Assembly (NCBI GenBank): GCA_001873705.1
Contig: MNZR01000239.1
Location: 1 to 34,356 of the forward strand
From: Syntrophobacteraceae bacterium CG2_30_61_12
GTDB taxonomy: Bacteria; Desulfobacterota; Syntrophobacteria; Syntrophobacterales; DSM-9756
DNA length: 34,356 bases
Reading direction: 5' to 3'
The notes under the pieces are model-generated. The model did not search any database. It was not told the origin of the DNA and was given only the letters and a program-made list of their open reading frames with translations. Both the position numbers and the translations under genes were made by a program. The first letter of the stretch is position 1; each line of letters begins with the position of its first letter. Positions 16,733-26,217 of this stretch are shown here, piece after piece.

Positions 16733-18022
16733 TCAATGCTTGAAAGCGCGCTGACCGGTGAACACCATGGTGGCGCCGGCTTCGTTGCAGGCTTCGATCA
16801 CTTCCCAGTCACGCATCGAACCGCCCGGCTGGACCACGGCGGTGATGCCCTGGCGCAGCCCCACATCGAGGCCGTCGCGAAACGGGAAAAAGGCGTCGGA
16901 AACCATGGTCGCGCCGCGCAGTCCGCCTTTGGCTTCGGCGGTGTCCCGATCGATCGCATCCTTTTCGGCGCGCGGTCGCCGGCCCTGGTCAACGGCCAGT
17001 TCCAGGTCCTTGTAGGGGAGCCCGTGGCGGTCGAAACAGAGCGCGTCGGCATATTTTTGATAGGCTTTGTAAACGGCGATTTCCGCCACCCCGACCCGGT
17101 CCTGCTCGCCGGTACCGATGCCCACCGTGCACTCGTCCTTCACGTACAGAACCGAATTGGACGTTACCGCCTGTTCCACCAACCAGCCAAACAGCAGATC
17201 GTTCAATTCCGCGGCGCTGGGCCGGCGGGCGATGCGGTAGGTTTGGCCTTCATGCACGGTTTCGGCAAGCTGCAAGTCTTCCGGCCCCATGATCCGATTC
17301 AGCGGCGACTGCTGAATGATCAGTCCGCCGTCCACCAGCGATTTGAAGTCCACAAAGCGGCGGGTGAGATAATCGCTCAGCCGATCCATGCGGCGCACCT
17401 GAATAATCCGCAGATTGGCCCGACGCGCCAGGATATCCACCGTACCGTCGGCGAATTCCGGGGCCGCCACCACTTCCAGGTAATTTTCCGCCACCGCTTC
17501 CGCCGTTTCCCGGTCGAGCGTGCGGTTGACCACCAGGCAGCCGCCGAAGGCCGCGATCCGGTCGGCCCGGTTGGCGCGCCGGTAGGCTTCCGCCAGAGTG
17601 GCTCCATGGGCCACCCCGCACGGGTTGTTGTGTTTCAGAATCACGGCGGCCGGCTTGGCGGTGAGAAACTTGATCAGATTGAGACCGTTATCGAGATCGG
17701 TCAGGTTGGTTTTCCCCGGGTGTTTGCCGGCCTGAATCATGTCCGCTTCGCTGATGGCGCTGGCGAGACCCAGGCCCGGTTCGATAAAGCGGCAGTCGCC
17801 GAGCGTCAGATGGCCTTCCCGCAACTGGTAAAGCGCCGCTTCCTGGCCCGGGTTTTCACCGTAGCGGAGCCCCTTTTCGATCAGTTCCCCGGTCTTTTCG
17901 TCGGCGATCTTCCAGGTCCGTTTGCGGTACCGGAGCACCTGGTCCCCGAAGCCGATGGTGAGCGTATCAGGGAAATGATCGGCCATCACCGTGCGGTACA
18001 TTTTCTTCAGATCCTGGCTCAT
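16733..18022 (-). CDS. Stand-alone AICAR transformylase (PurH C-terminal domain type)
   Basis: RYGENPGQEAALY, LKHNNPCGVAHG, PGGSMRDWEVIEACNEAGATMVFTGQRAFKH. MSQDLKK start at 18022. No N-terminal MGS/IMP cyclohydrolase domain. Confidence 0.85.
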   Translation of the reverse strand: MSQDLKKMYRTVMADHFPDTLTIGFGDQVLRYRKRTWKIADEKTGELIEKGLRYGENPGQEAALYQLREGHLTLGDCRFIEPGLGLASAISEADMIQAGKHPGKTNLTDLDNGLNLIKFLTAKPAAVILKHNNPCGVAHGATLAEAYRRANRADRIAAFGGCLVVNRTLDRETAEAVAENYLEVVAAPEFADGTVDILARRANLRIIQVRRMDRLSDYLTRRFVDFKSLVDGGLIIQQSPLNRIMGPEDLQLAETVHEGQTYRIARRPSAAELNDLLFGWLVEQAVTSNSVLYVKDECTVGIGTGEQDRVGVAEIAVYKAYQKYADALCFDRHGLPYKDLELAVDQGRRPRAEKDAIDRDTAEAKGGLRGATMVSDAFFPFRDGLDVGLRQGITAVVQPGGSMRDWEVIEACNEAGATMVFTGQRAFKH

Positions 18023-18138
18023 GAGTGACCCTCCAAAAGCGGAAGCCCGGAGGATATCCGGGCTTCCCGTCAAGATTTGCCTGCTTTCCGGGGCGGCCAT
18101 GCCGAGTACCGCCGCGGGGCGTCCCGCAACAACGTGGA

Positions 18139-19422
18139 TCAGAACCGATAGGATAGGCCGGCGCCGATCAGATGGGCATCGCCGTTTTGGAATTCGCCGT
18201 CGTAAACACCGGATTCGGTACGGCCGTCCACATCACGGTCCTTGATCATCAGATAGGTGTAGGAAAGATCCAGGGTCCAGGTCTTCCAATGGAGCCCGGT
18301 GCCCACCGCGAACATCTGCCGATCGTTGGCCGGCACCAGGTAATCCACGGTCGAATCAGGGATCGGGGTCTGGTCGTAGATGTAACCCAGGCGCAGATCC
18401 AGCCAGTCGAGCGCCTTGTATTCGACGCCGACTCCAAAGCGCCAGACATTGTCCCAGTTTTTCGGCACGGTCACCGAGTCTTCGCCGGGAGCCGGTGCCT
18501 GATCGAAATTGATGGTCAGCTCATCGAAGCTGCTCCAGCCGGTGTAAATAGCGTCGAATTCAACCATCAACCGTTCCATGGGCCACACGGCAACACCCAG
18601 AAACAGTTCCTGGGGCAGGGTGATGGTGCCGGAAGCGCCGGTGTCGTTGAACAGAATGGAGGGCAGATTGAGATTGGCCGGAGCGGTGAAGTCCGCGGTG
18701 CCGTCGATGTGCTGGCGAACCTGGCTGCGGTAATTGGCCCCAAGCGCGATCCAGTCACGCGGCTGCATCCGTACGCCCAGGTTGAAGCCGTAGCCCATGG
18801 TATCGCCGGTGAGCGAACTGTCGACGTCGAACTGGGTGGTGGACGGATCGTTTTTCCCGAGCAGGTCGACCTTGTTTTCCAGGGTCAGATCGAAATACAT
18901 GAATTCCATCCCGGCCGCGAGCGAAATCCAGTCGTTCAACTTGAAGGCCACGTTGGGATTGACGCTCACCGTTTTGATCACCGCGTTATAATTGTTGTAA
19001 CGACCGGCCCAGTTTTCATCGAATTCGGTGCCGAGACCGAAGCGGGAAAATACCCCGAGACCAAAATAGAGCTGATCGTTGAATTGATAAGTGGCATACA
19101 AAAACGGTGGGATCCAGGTGTTTTCTTCCGAGGTGGTCTTGCTGGAAGCGCTGCCGTACGGATTGACCGTGGTCACGTCCACCATCGGGGTGATGAAGGT
19201 GGCTCCGCCCATGACCTGAATCCCCTCGAGCTGGGTGATTCCAGCCGGGTTGTAAAACAGGGCCGACGGGTCGTCGGCGGCCGCCGTCAGCGCCCCACCC
19301 AGCGCGTTGCCGCGAGCGCTGCCCTCGTACAGACCGAAACCGGCGCCGTCGGCCTGCCACGGCAAGGCCAGAACGCCGACCAAAGCGACCATGATCATTG
19401 CCCGGGTCATGCAGATTTTCAT
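18139..19422 (-). CDS. OmpP1/FadL family outer-membrane protein
   Basis: Signal peptide and GFGLYEGSARGNALGGALTAAADDPSALFYNPAGITQLEG. Beta-barrel-like C-terminus ending in F (GAGLSYRF). Confidence 0.85.
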   Translation of the reverse strand: MKICMTRAMIMVALVGVLALPWQADGAGFGLYEGSARGNALGGALTAAADDPSALFYNPAGITQLEGIQVMGGATFITPMVDVTTVNPYGSASSKTTSEENTWIPPFLYATYQFNDQLYFGLGVFSRFGLGTEFDENWAGRYNNYNAVIKTVSVNPNVAFKLNDWISLAAGMEFMYFDLTLENKVDLLGKNDPSTTQFDVDSSLTGDTMGYGFNLGVRMQPRDWIALGANYRSQVRQHIDGTADFTAPANLNLPSILFNDTGASGTITLPQELFLGVAVWPMERLMVEFDAIYTGWSSFDELTINFDQAPAPGEDSVTVPKNWDNVWRFGVGVEYKALDWLDLRLGYIYDQTPIPDSTVDYLVPANDRQMFAVGTGLHWKTWTLDLSYTYLMIKDRDVDGRTESGVYDGEFQNGDAHLIGAGLSYRF

Positions 19423-19669
19423 AGACTCTTCCCCCCTCGCACGGATGAAACACAAAGCCCCCGCAGGCCATCGCCTGCTACCCAGCCCCCATGATCCAAA
19501 CGCTCCCGACCACCCCCTTTCCCATCCATTGCCGATCAATTCCGCAGCCCTGGCCAGCCCCGCGCGGATCCAACCCGGCACCCGCGCCCATGCCCTGGGC
19601 AAGCTACCAGAATGAACTTATTTCCACAAGCATATTCCGCACCTATGGGCATCCCGGAAAAGCCCATGC

Positions 19670-20593
19670 TCAGCGGAAGTCGTCCCGATACAGCAACCCT
19701 TCGGATTCCGCGCCGCGTTCCAGAATCACCTGCTGCCGGAGCAGGCGAACGGCCGCAAGATCGTTTGCCTGGAGCTGATCCAGGGCCGTGAATACCTCGG
19801 AGATCCGAAAAAAAATGATGACGGTATCGGGGTCCACCCAATTCACGTCTGGTACCGCGCGCTTGGCTTTGACATCATAAACATAAACCACTCCTTCCAA
19901 GAACTTGAGCAGGCGGCCGATGCCGCTGCTGCGCCCGGAAGGGTCGGGTCGGTCCGCCGTCGGCAGCAATTCCACCTGGCGGCGAAGGAAATAATCCCGC
20001 AGGATCTGAAAATGGATCTTCCAGACGTTTTCACCTCGGTGAACTTCGCGGACCCCGTAGTAGACCGGTTGATCATGCTTCGGTATCGGCTTTTTCAAAT
20101 AGCCGGCAGGCTGTTCCGATCCGGTTGTCTCCTCGGACGGACTTGGGCTTGCGGGGCTCAGTCCCAGTCGCTGTTTGATATCCTTGATGGTCACCTGCTC
20201 ACCGGCAATATTAAAGGGTTCATCGGCGGTGACGATGTGATCGACACTCTGGTCCAGACGGAACAGGTCCTTGCGCTGCTCTTCAGTGGCTTCCGGTGCT
20301 ACCCGGGGCAGCGGCGGTGACGGCGGCAGCGGATTGGGCGCTGACTCACGGCCGGCGGGCGGAGAGGGGATCGGCCGATGCAACGCGCGGCCGGCATCGG
20401 CATCACTGCCCCCGCTGCCCCCGGCCTCGACGGTTGGTGCGGGAGTGGTTTGCTCCAGGGCGCCGGGACCGATTTTTTCCGCATCGTCCGGCGACCCGAC
20501 CCGCGATTGATAGAGTCGTTCAAACCAGACCAGAACCAACCCGACCAGGATGACCACCGCGACGATCCAAATGGTTTTTTGGCGTTTGCTCAT
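19670..20593 (-). CDS. Hypothetical membrane-anchored protein (possible LysM-like region)
   Basis: N-terminal TM segment (TIWIVAVVILVGLVLVWF), Pro/Gly-rich linker, conserved-looking C-terminal region (VHRGENVWKIHFQILRDYFLRR). Confidence 0.65.
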   Translation of the reverse strand: MSKRQKTIWIVAVVILVGLVLVWFERLYQSRVGSPDDAEKIGPGALEQTTPAPTVEAGGSGGSDADAGRALHRPIPSPPAGRESAPNPLPPSPPLPRVAPEATEEQRKDLFRLDQSVDHIVTADEPFNIAGEQVTIKDIKQRLGLSPASPSPSEETTGSEQPAGYLKKPIPKHDQPVYYGVREVHRGENVWKIHFQILRDYFLRRQVELLPTADRPDPSGRSSGIGRLLKFLEGVVYVYDVKAKRAVPDVNWVDPDTVIIFFRISEVFTALDQLQANDLAAVRLLRQQVILERGAESEGLLYRDDFR

Positions 20594-20822
20594 CGTCATC
20601 CCTCCAGATTGCCCAGCCTTCGCCACGGCCGCCGGCAAGGATTTCATGCCCTCCAGGCCGGCTTCAGTGCCCGCATGCGGTGCGTTCGGCCACGGCCGAA
20701 ACGTCGCAGCGCGCGGGGCTGGATTTTGGGATTGACCGAATTCCCGATCCTGTGCTAGGGAATGGCTGAATCCGCTATAATTGTCAATGATATAGATTGT
20801 CGACCCGAGGAGTTACAGGGCA

Positions 20823-21896
20823 ATGCAGGAATGGCAAGCGAACGCCGGGGCGACGGCGGTGGGCAGCATGCCGCACACGGATCGTGCCCGGGTGCTCGAT
20901 TTTCTTTTGCGGCAACTCCCGGAGATCCCCGTGTGGCCGCAATTGGCAAGCTTTCCCGAAGAACGGATGATGGCCCAATATCTGGAAGGGCTGCCCGGGG
21001 TGAGGCGGGAAGGGAACCGCGTCTGGATTCAGACTGAAGGTTCTGAATTCGATCGTGAGCTGTACGAATTTTTCAGTGATTATCTGGCGCTGGAGGAAGA
21101 CGATGCCAACCTGGAACAGTCCCGGTTTGCATTCGGCCGCGAAGCCGGCCGCACTTTCCGGCAATTCCTTCAGACCCTGGGTTCGATCCCCGCGCCCAAA
21201 GCGGTGAAAGGACAGATCACCGGCCCTTTCACCCTGCTGAGCACGCTCAAGGACCAGAGCGGGCGCGCGCTGCTCTATGATGAGCGGTTTCAGGAAGCCC
21301 TGCCCAAACACCTGGCCATGAAAGCCCGATGGCAAGTGCGGCAGTTGCGGCGTTTGCAGCGTCCGGTGATCATCTTCATGGACGAACCGGGCCTGGCAGG
21401 TTATGGATCATCGGCCTTTATCAGCATCTCCGAGCAGCAGGTTCACGACCAACTGGAAGAGGTGACCGCCGGTATTCACCGCGCCGGCGCTCTGGCCGGT
21501 ATTCACATCTGCGCCAACACCGACTGGGGCCTGGTGTTCCGTTCGACCATCGATATCATCAACTTCGACGCCTACAATTATCTTGATAAATTTTTGCTTT
21601 ATGCGGAACCGCTGCGGACCTTCCTTGATCAGGGCGGCACCGTGGCCTGGGGTCTCATCCCCACCTCGACCGAGCCGGCGGCCCTTGGGGAAACCGCGAA
21701 CAGCCTGTTCAACCGCTGGGCCGAGCCCCTGCGGCAAATCGATCTGGCCGGGATGTCGCTGGAGCGGATCGCCCGGCAATCGCTGTTTACCCCCAGTTGC
21801 GGCTGCGGCACGCTGAGCGAGGCGCAGGCCGAGAACACCATCGCTTTGACTAGAGCCGTGAGTGATCTGGTAAAAATTCGCTGCCGGCTGACTTGA
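20823..21896 (+). CDS. MetE-like (cobalamin-independent methionine synthase C-terminal fold) protein
   Basis: ATAVGSMPHTD, KGQITGPFTLL, FMDEPGLAGYG, HICANTDW and CGCGTLS (candidate zinc ligands). Confidence 0.75.
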   Translation: MQEWQANAGATAVGSMPHTDRARVLDFLLRQLPEIPVWPQLASFPEERMMAQYLEGLPGVRREGNRVWIQTEGSEFDRELYEFFSDYLALEEDDANLEQSRFAFGREAGRTFRQFLQTLGSIPAPKAVKGQITGPFTLLSTLKDQSGRALLYDERFQEALPKHLAMKARWQVRQLRRLQRPVIIFMDEPGLAGYGSSAFISISEQQVHDQLEEVTAGIHRAGALAGIHICANTDWGLVFRSTIDIINFDAYNYLDKFLLYAEPLRTFLDQGGTVAWGLIPTSTEPAALGETANSLFNRWAEPLRQIDLAGMSLERIARQSLFTPSCGCGTLSEAQAENTIALTRAVSDLVKIRCRLT

Positions 21897-22045
21897 CCCG
21901 GAACGCCGACGGTCATAATATCCTGTTAAGGAAGTATAAAGAACCGCTTGACTTCGATCAAACGACAACATAAAAAGCTTTCCGTCATCGACACCCTGCC
22001 TCGCTCGATGCGTATTGAACGGGGGGTGCGCTCACTGCCGGGAAC

Positions 22046-22069
22046 GCCGCAATATTGGCCGCAATATTG
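22046..22069. repeat. 12-bp tandem duplication GCCGCAATATTG x2
   Basis: GCCGCAATATTGGCCGCAATATTG. Each unit carries the palindrome CAATATTG. Confidence 0.85.
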
Positions 22070-22271
22070 GGATAGGTCAGGTCAGGATATACTCGGGATT
22101 CAGCGGATGAGTGGGTGTGTGCTGGCGGGGAGCGGGCCAAAACGGCCGGGATGAAGGCGCTGTGCGCGGATAATGGCAAAATGCGGTTACCGAGGATGCG
22201 GCTGGTAATTTGTTCCGCCGCTTATCAGTCAACCAGGTGAGAACCTTGAATCAAAGTGAGGATGGAAAATC

Positions 22272-22730
22272 ATGCAAGTAGAATACAAGAGCATTGACCC
22301 GAAACTGGTGGTCAACGAAATTCGCAATGGCCGTTCGCTCGAAGCGGTGCAGAAGCTGTTCGGCATCAAGTTCAAGAGCGAAGTTCAGGACCTCTATCTG
22401 AAGGGGCTGATGGAACTCGGGGAAATCCCGCAGATGGACTTCACCAAGCAAACCGATCCGGCAGCCCGTTCGCAGCGCGCCGCGGCCGGCACCCCTCCAG
22501 TCGTTCAGAGCGTTTCCAAGCCGCTGGTACGACGCCGCGAGAAGACCCCGGTCAAGAAGCCGGATCTGTTCATCCGCACTCCCAACCTGCGCACCATCGG
22601 ACAGAGTGGCAGCATCACCCTGAACAAGGCGTTGCTGATCGATCAGTTGGGCTTTGAGGTGGGGGATTCATTCGAGATCTGCCGGGAAGACGAGCGCGTG
22701 GTGCTCAACAAGATCGGCAGCCATCAGTAG
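22272..22730 (+). CDS. SpoVT/AbrB-like domain protein
   Basis: C-terminal RTIGQSGSITLNKALLIDQLGFEVGDSFEICREDERVVLNKI resembles an AbrB swapped-hairpin domain. Confidence 0.6.
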   Translation: MQVEYKSIDPKLVVNEIRNGRSLEAVQKLFGIKFKSEVQDLYLKGLMELGEIPQMDFTKQTDPAARSQRAAAGTPPVVQSVSKPLVRRREKTPVKKPDLFIRTPNLRTIGQSGSITLNKALLIDQLGFEVGDSFEICREDERVVLNKIGSHQ

Positions 22731-22940
22731 CCGAAACGCTGCTGCCGCGGCGCGGCGTTCTGGGTCGTCCTCGAGTGGATCCAGCATTCGCTTCCGCCGT
22801 TATATTCGGCAACCAATTGAGGTCTTGCTGTCACGCAGAGGCGGGAAGGCGCGGAAGCGCCGACACCGGGGCTTGTTTTGCGCCCTCCGCGGCGCGGCGT
22901 GAATCCGAGAGCAAACCGGCGTAATCGTCACGGCGGTGAT

Positions 22941-23582
22941 TCAAGATTTGAGATTTTGGAGCACGTGGAGGAACCGTCGGAGTGCCGTGAGGTTGGTGCC
23001 GATGGCCAGCGCCGCCAGAGCCAGCATCAACACGGCATCCTTAAGGCCGGGCAAGGCCAGTCGAGCGGCGAGCCCATTGAACACCGGATTGAGCACACCG
23101 GCCAGACCGATTACGATAATCCGCTCGCCGCGTTGCAGCAGGCCGATCAGGCAGTCCTGCCCCAATCCTTCGGCGCGAGCGCGGGTGTAGCTCACCATCA
23201 GCGAACCGAACAGGATCAGTAAAATGGTCAGCGACAGCAGCGGGGTCGCCGCGTTGTGCCGGTAGAAATAGCACCAGATCCCGAGATAAATCAGCAGTTC
23301 GGTGTAGCGGTCCAGGACCGAATCCAAAAATGCACCGTATTTTCGGACCTGATCGAGGGACCGGGCCAGGCAGCCGTCGAGGGTATCCACCAGGCCGGTT
23401 AGCAGGGTCAGCAAACCGCCCAGGGCCGGCGCGAAAGCGAAGGCGATTCCGGCCAGCAGACTGACCAGCAGGCCGAACAGGGACAGGTGGTCGGGTTTGA
23501 TCCCGAGGCGAGTCAGCCCCGGAATGAGCGTGCGGTGCAGAAGCTGGTAGTAGGACGTTTCGATTCGAGTGCCCTTGAGCAT
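22941..23582 (-). CDS. CDP-alcohol phosphatidyltransferase family membrane protein
   Basis: DGCLARSLDQVRKYGAFLDSVLDR matches DGX2ARX8GX3DX3D. Polytopic. MLKGTR start at 23582. Confidence 0.87.
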   Translation of the reverse strand: MLKGTRIETSYYQLLHRTLIPGLTRLGIKPDHLSLFGLLVSLLAGIAFAFAPALGGLLTLLTGLVDTLDGCLARSLDQVRKYGAFLDSVLDRYTELLIYLGIWCYFYRHNAATPLLSLTILLILFGSLMVSYTRARAEGLGQDCLIGLLQRGERIIVIGLAGVLNPVFNGLAARLALPGLKDAVLMLALAALAIGTNLTALRRFLHVLQNLKS

Positions 23583-23610
23583 GGACCATTCTCCGACTGT
23601 GCCACTGCAC

Positions 23611-24861
23611 TCATGGATCGAGCGGGATCGGGCAATGCAGCGCTGGATCATACAAGGCTGCCGGCACAATGCAACCTTTCTCCAGGGTGCTGAACTCAGG
23701 CACCAGCAGGTAGGCGTTGCGGCGATGGATCCGCGCGAACACCGACCCGGTATCGGTAATCAGCGGCTGGAAGCGCAGCGCGGCGGCGGACCGTTGCAAC
23801 CGCCCCGGCACCATGCGGGCACTGGCGCGCCGATTGTTCAGGGTGCTTTCGAGTACCGCCGGCAGCAGGGTCCCGGCGTCGGGGTCGGCCCCGGCAAGCG
23901 ATCGTAACCAGGGTAAGCCGAGCTGCATGAATACCGCTTCGGCGGCCCAGGGGGAGCCCGGCAAGGCCAGATAGCCGGTGCCGTTTTTGACCCCGAAGGC
24001 GCTGCCCCCGCCGGGGGTCAGACCGAGCCCCCGGAATATCGGCGTGATCCCCAGGATGTTCCAGGCGTCCCGAAGCACATCGCGGTCCCCGAAACCGGTC
24101 CCGCCGGTGCTGATGACCGCCTCGGCCTCGGCCCGGTCCAGGGTCCCGGCCACCGCTTCGGCGTCGTCCGCGGCGTTGCCCAGATTCAGCGCCACCCCTC
24201 CGTGCGCCGCCACCAGCCACTCCATCAGCAGGCGACTGTTGCAATACTGCATCGGAGCACGCCAGGGTTCGCCCAGTTCCAGCAGTTCATCGCCGGTGCC
24301 CAGCACCGCCACCCGGGGCCGTTTCACCACCTCGATCGCGTCCCAGCCGCAGGCGGCACACAGGGCCAGAACGGCCGGCGTCAGAATCCGCCCGGCAGCC
24401 GCGATCGGTTCCCCGCGACGAACATCGGCCCCGGGCGGCAGCACCCAGTCACCGGGCCGAAACGCGGTGGCGATGGCAACCCGACCGGAAAGCAGATGCG
24501 CTTGCTCGTCCGGAACCACCAGGTCGGCCCCGGCGGGAATGGGCGCTCCGGTCAGAATCCGCATCGCTTCTCCGGGGACCACAGCGGTTTCCAACGGGTG
24601 CCCGGCAGCCGCCGTTTCGGGGCGGAGCCGCAGCAGCACCGGCCGTTCCGGCCGCACATCCAGCAGATCCGAGCCGGCCACTGCGTAGCCGTCCATCCGC
24701 GACCGTGCCTGCTCAGGCAGGCTGCGCGGCGCGTAAAGATCACGGGCCGACACCCGGTCCAACGCCGCCGGCAATGGTATCACCTCGCTCGGGCACGGCG
24801 CCGATCGAGCCAGCAAAGCTTGGCGTGCCGCGGCAAGCGGCATGGGGTGCTGGGTCTTCAT
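23611..24861 (-). CDS. moeA: Molybdopterin molybdenumtransferase
   Basis: SRMDGYAV, LTGAPIPAGADLVVPDE, STGGTGFGDRDVLRD, LPGSPWAAEAVF. Confidence 0.92.
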   Translation of the reverse strand: MKTQHPMPLAAARQALLARSAPCPSEVIPLPAALDRVSARDLYAPRSLPEQARSRMDGYAVAGSDLLDVRPERPVLLRLRPETAAAGHPLETAVVPGEAMRILTGAPIPAGADLVVPDEQAHLLSGRVAIATAFRPGDWVLPPGADVRRGEPIAAAGRILTPAVLALCAACGWDAIEVVKRPRVAVLGTGDELLELGEPWRAPMQYCNSRLLMEWLVAAHGGVALNLGNAADDAEAVAGTLDRAEAEAVISTGGTGFGDRDVLRDAWNILGITPIFRGLGLTPGGGSAFGVKNGTGYLALPGSPWAAEAVFMQLGLPWLRSLAGADPDAGTLLPAVLESTLNNRRASARMVPGRLQRSAAALRFQPLITDTGSVFARIHRRNAYLLVPEFSTLEKGCIVPAALYDPALHCPIPLDP

Positions 24862-24940
24862 GGGACCTCCAGGGCATCGCCAGCGGAATCAACCTCCGAC
24901 CCGAGCACTTCGACCGCGCCCTCCGATCCGCTGGAAAACC

Positions 24941-25507
24941 TCAAAGGATCCGCTGAAACTCGTCCAGGGTATTGATGTTTTGAAAGGTGAGTCCATCCGG
25001 GTCGAGGGGTCGCCAGAGATCTTCTTCCAGCCGGGCCACCCGAATCCCGGTATAGAAACGCACAATCTGTTTTTCCCCGCGTTCCAGCAGCGCCGCGATG
25101 AGCGGTAGGCAGCGGATGTGGTAGAGCGCAAACAGCGGCTCATGGAACCCGTTCCGGAGCGGCACCACCACGTCGGAGCCGGGTCTCATTTGGGCCATCC
25201 GTTCCACCACCGCCGGCACCAGGAACGGCATGTCGGTGGCCTTGACCAGCACCCACGGGGTGGGGCTGAACAGCAAGGCGGTCAGGATCCCGCCCAGGGG
25301 CCCCTGGTTCGGCATCACATCACGCACCAGGGTGGCTTCCGCCGCCACATACGGCAACAGGTCGTTGGCGACCACCAGGCAGGTCCGGCACCAGGGCTTG
25401 AGCCCGCGAATGGCGCGATCGAGCAGGCGTTCGCCGTGCAAAGCTTCCAGCGCCTTGTTGCGGCCGAACCGTCGGCTTTGGCCGCCGGCCAGGACCACGC
25501 CGGTCAT
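24941..25507 (-). CDS. mobA: Molybdenum cofactor guanylyltransferase
   Basis: MTGVVLAGGQSRRFGRNKAL signature and adjacent moeA/mobB. Confidence 0.9.
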   Translation of the reverse strand: MTGVVLAGGQSRRFGRNKALEALHGERLLDRAIRGLKPWCRTCLVVANDLLPYVAAEATLVRDVMPNQGPLGGILTALLFSPTPWVLVKATDMPFLVPAVVERMAQMRPGSDVVVPLRNGFHEPLFALYHIRCLPLIAALLERGEKQIVRFYTGIRVARLEEDLWRPLDPDGLTFQNINTLDEFQRIL

Positions 25508-26172
25508 CGATCAGGGTCTCCATCGCATTGGATTTCGACCGTGATCCGATTGGGTTCTTTCCAGCCCCGCAGGGAACTCAGCATGCCCCGCAGCGCTCCC
25601 TGAATGATGTCCTGTACAAAGCCCTTCAAGGGCAACTTCTTGCCATCCAGGCGCACTTCGACCGGGTGCTGCTTACGCTCCTTGAGATAACGCTCTTCCA
25701 GCAACGCGGCCAGCTCATCGATCTGCTGGAAGCCGTAGCAGGGGACCTCCACCGGCGGCGGATCATCGCTCACCATGGCGATCAGATTGTCGCCCGGCTC
25801 GGTGCACAGCGGTTCTGCCGCCAGTTCCGCGCGGAACACCTCGATCTTGGGAAAATGCGAGCGTTTGTAGCCTTCCGCCAGCACGATCCGCTCGCTCCAA
25901 AAATAGCGCGCCACCGTCTCCTCGATCGGCATCTCGGCCGCCGTCGAGCGGATGCTCGCGACCTGGGTCGGACCGGCGATGGCGATGGTGTCCGCCCCGG
26001 CGCGTTTGTGTTTCCAGGTATCTTTCCCTTGGTGATCCATCTCGAACCCGTGCACATCGTGCTTCAGGGCCCCCACCCGGTAGCCGCGCCGCTTCAGCGC
26101 CGGAATCAGTTGCTCCAGGACCGTGGTTTTGCCGACATTGGCGGATCCCACGATGCAAATGATTGGAATCAT
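25504..26172 (-). CDS. mobB: Molybdopterin-guanine dinucleotide biosynthesis adaptor (MobB-like)
   Basis: P-loop VGSANVGKTTVLEQLIPALKRRGYRVGALKHDVHGFEMDHQGKDTWKHKRAGAD. 4-bp overlap with mobA. Confidence 0.9.
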   Translation of the reverse strand: MIPIICIVGSANVGKTTVLEQLIPALKRRGYRVGALKHDVHGFEMDHQGKDTWKHKRAGADTIAIAGPTQVASIRSTAAEMPIEETVARYFWSERIVLAEGYKRSHFPKIEVFRAELAAEPLCTEPGDNLIAMVSDDPPPVEVPCYGFQQIDELAALLEERYLKERKQHPVEVRLDGKKLPLKGFVQDIIQGALRGMLSSLRGWKEPNRITVEIQCDGDPDR

Positions 26173-26217
26173 GATTGCCCCCGTTGCCGCGGCCGGCGTC
26201 GGTTCGGCCCGGCCGCT

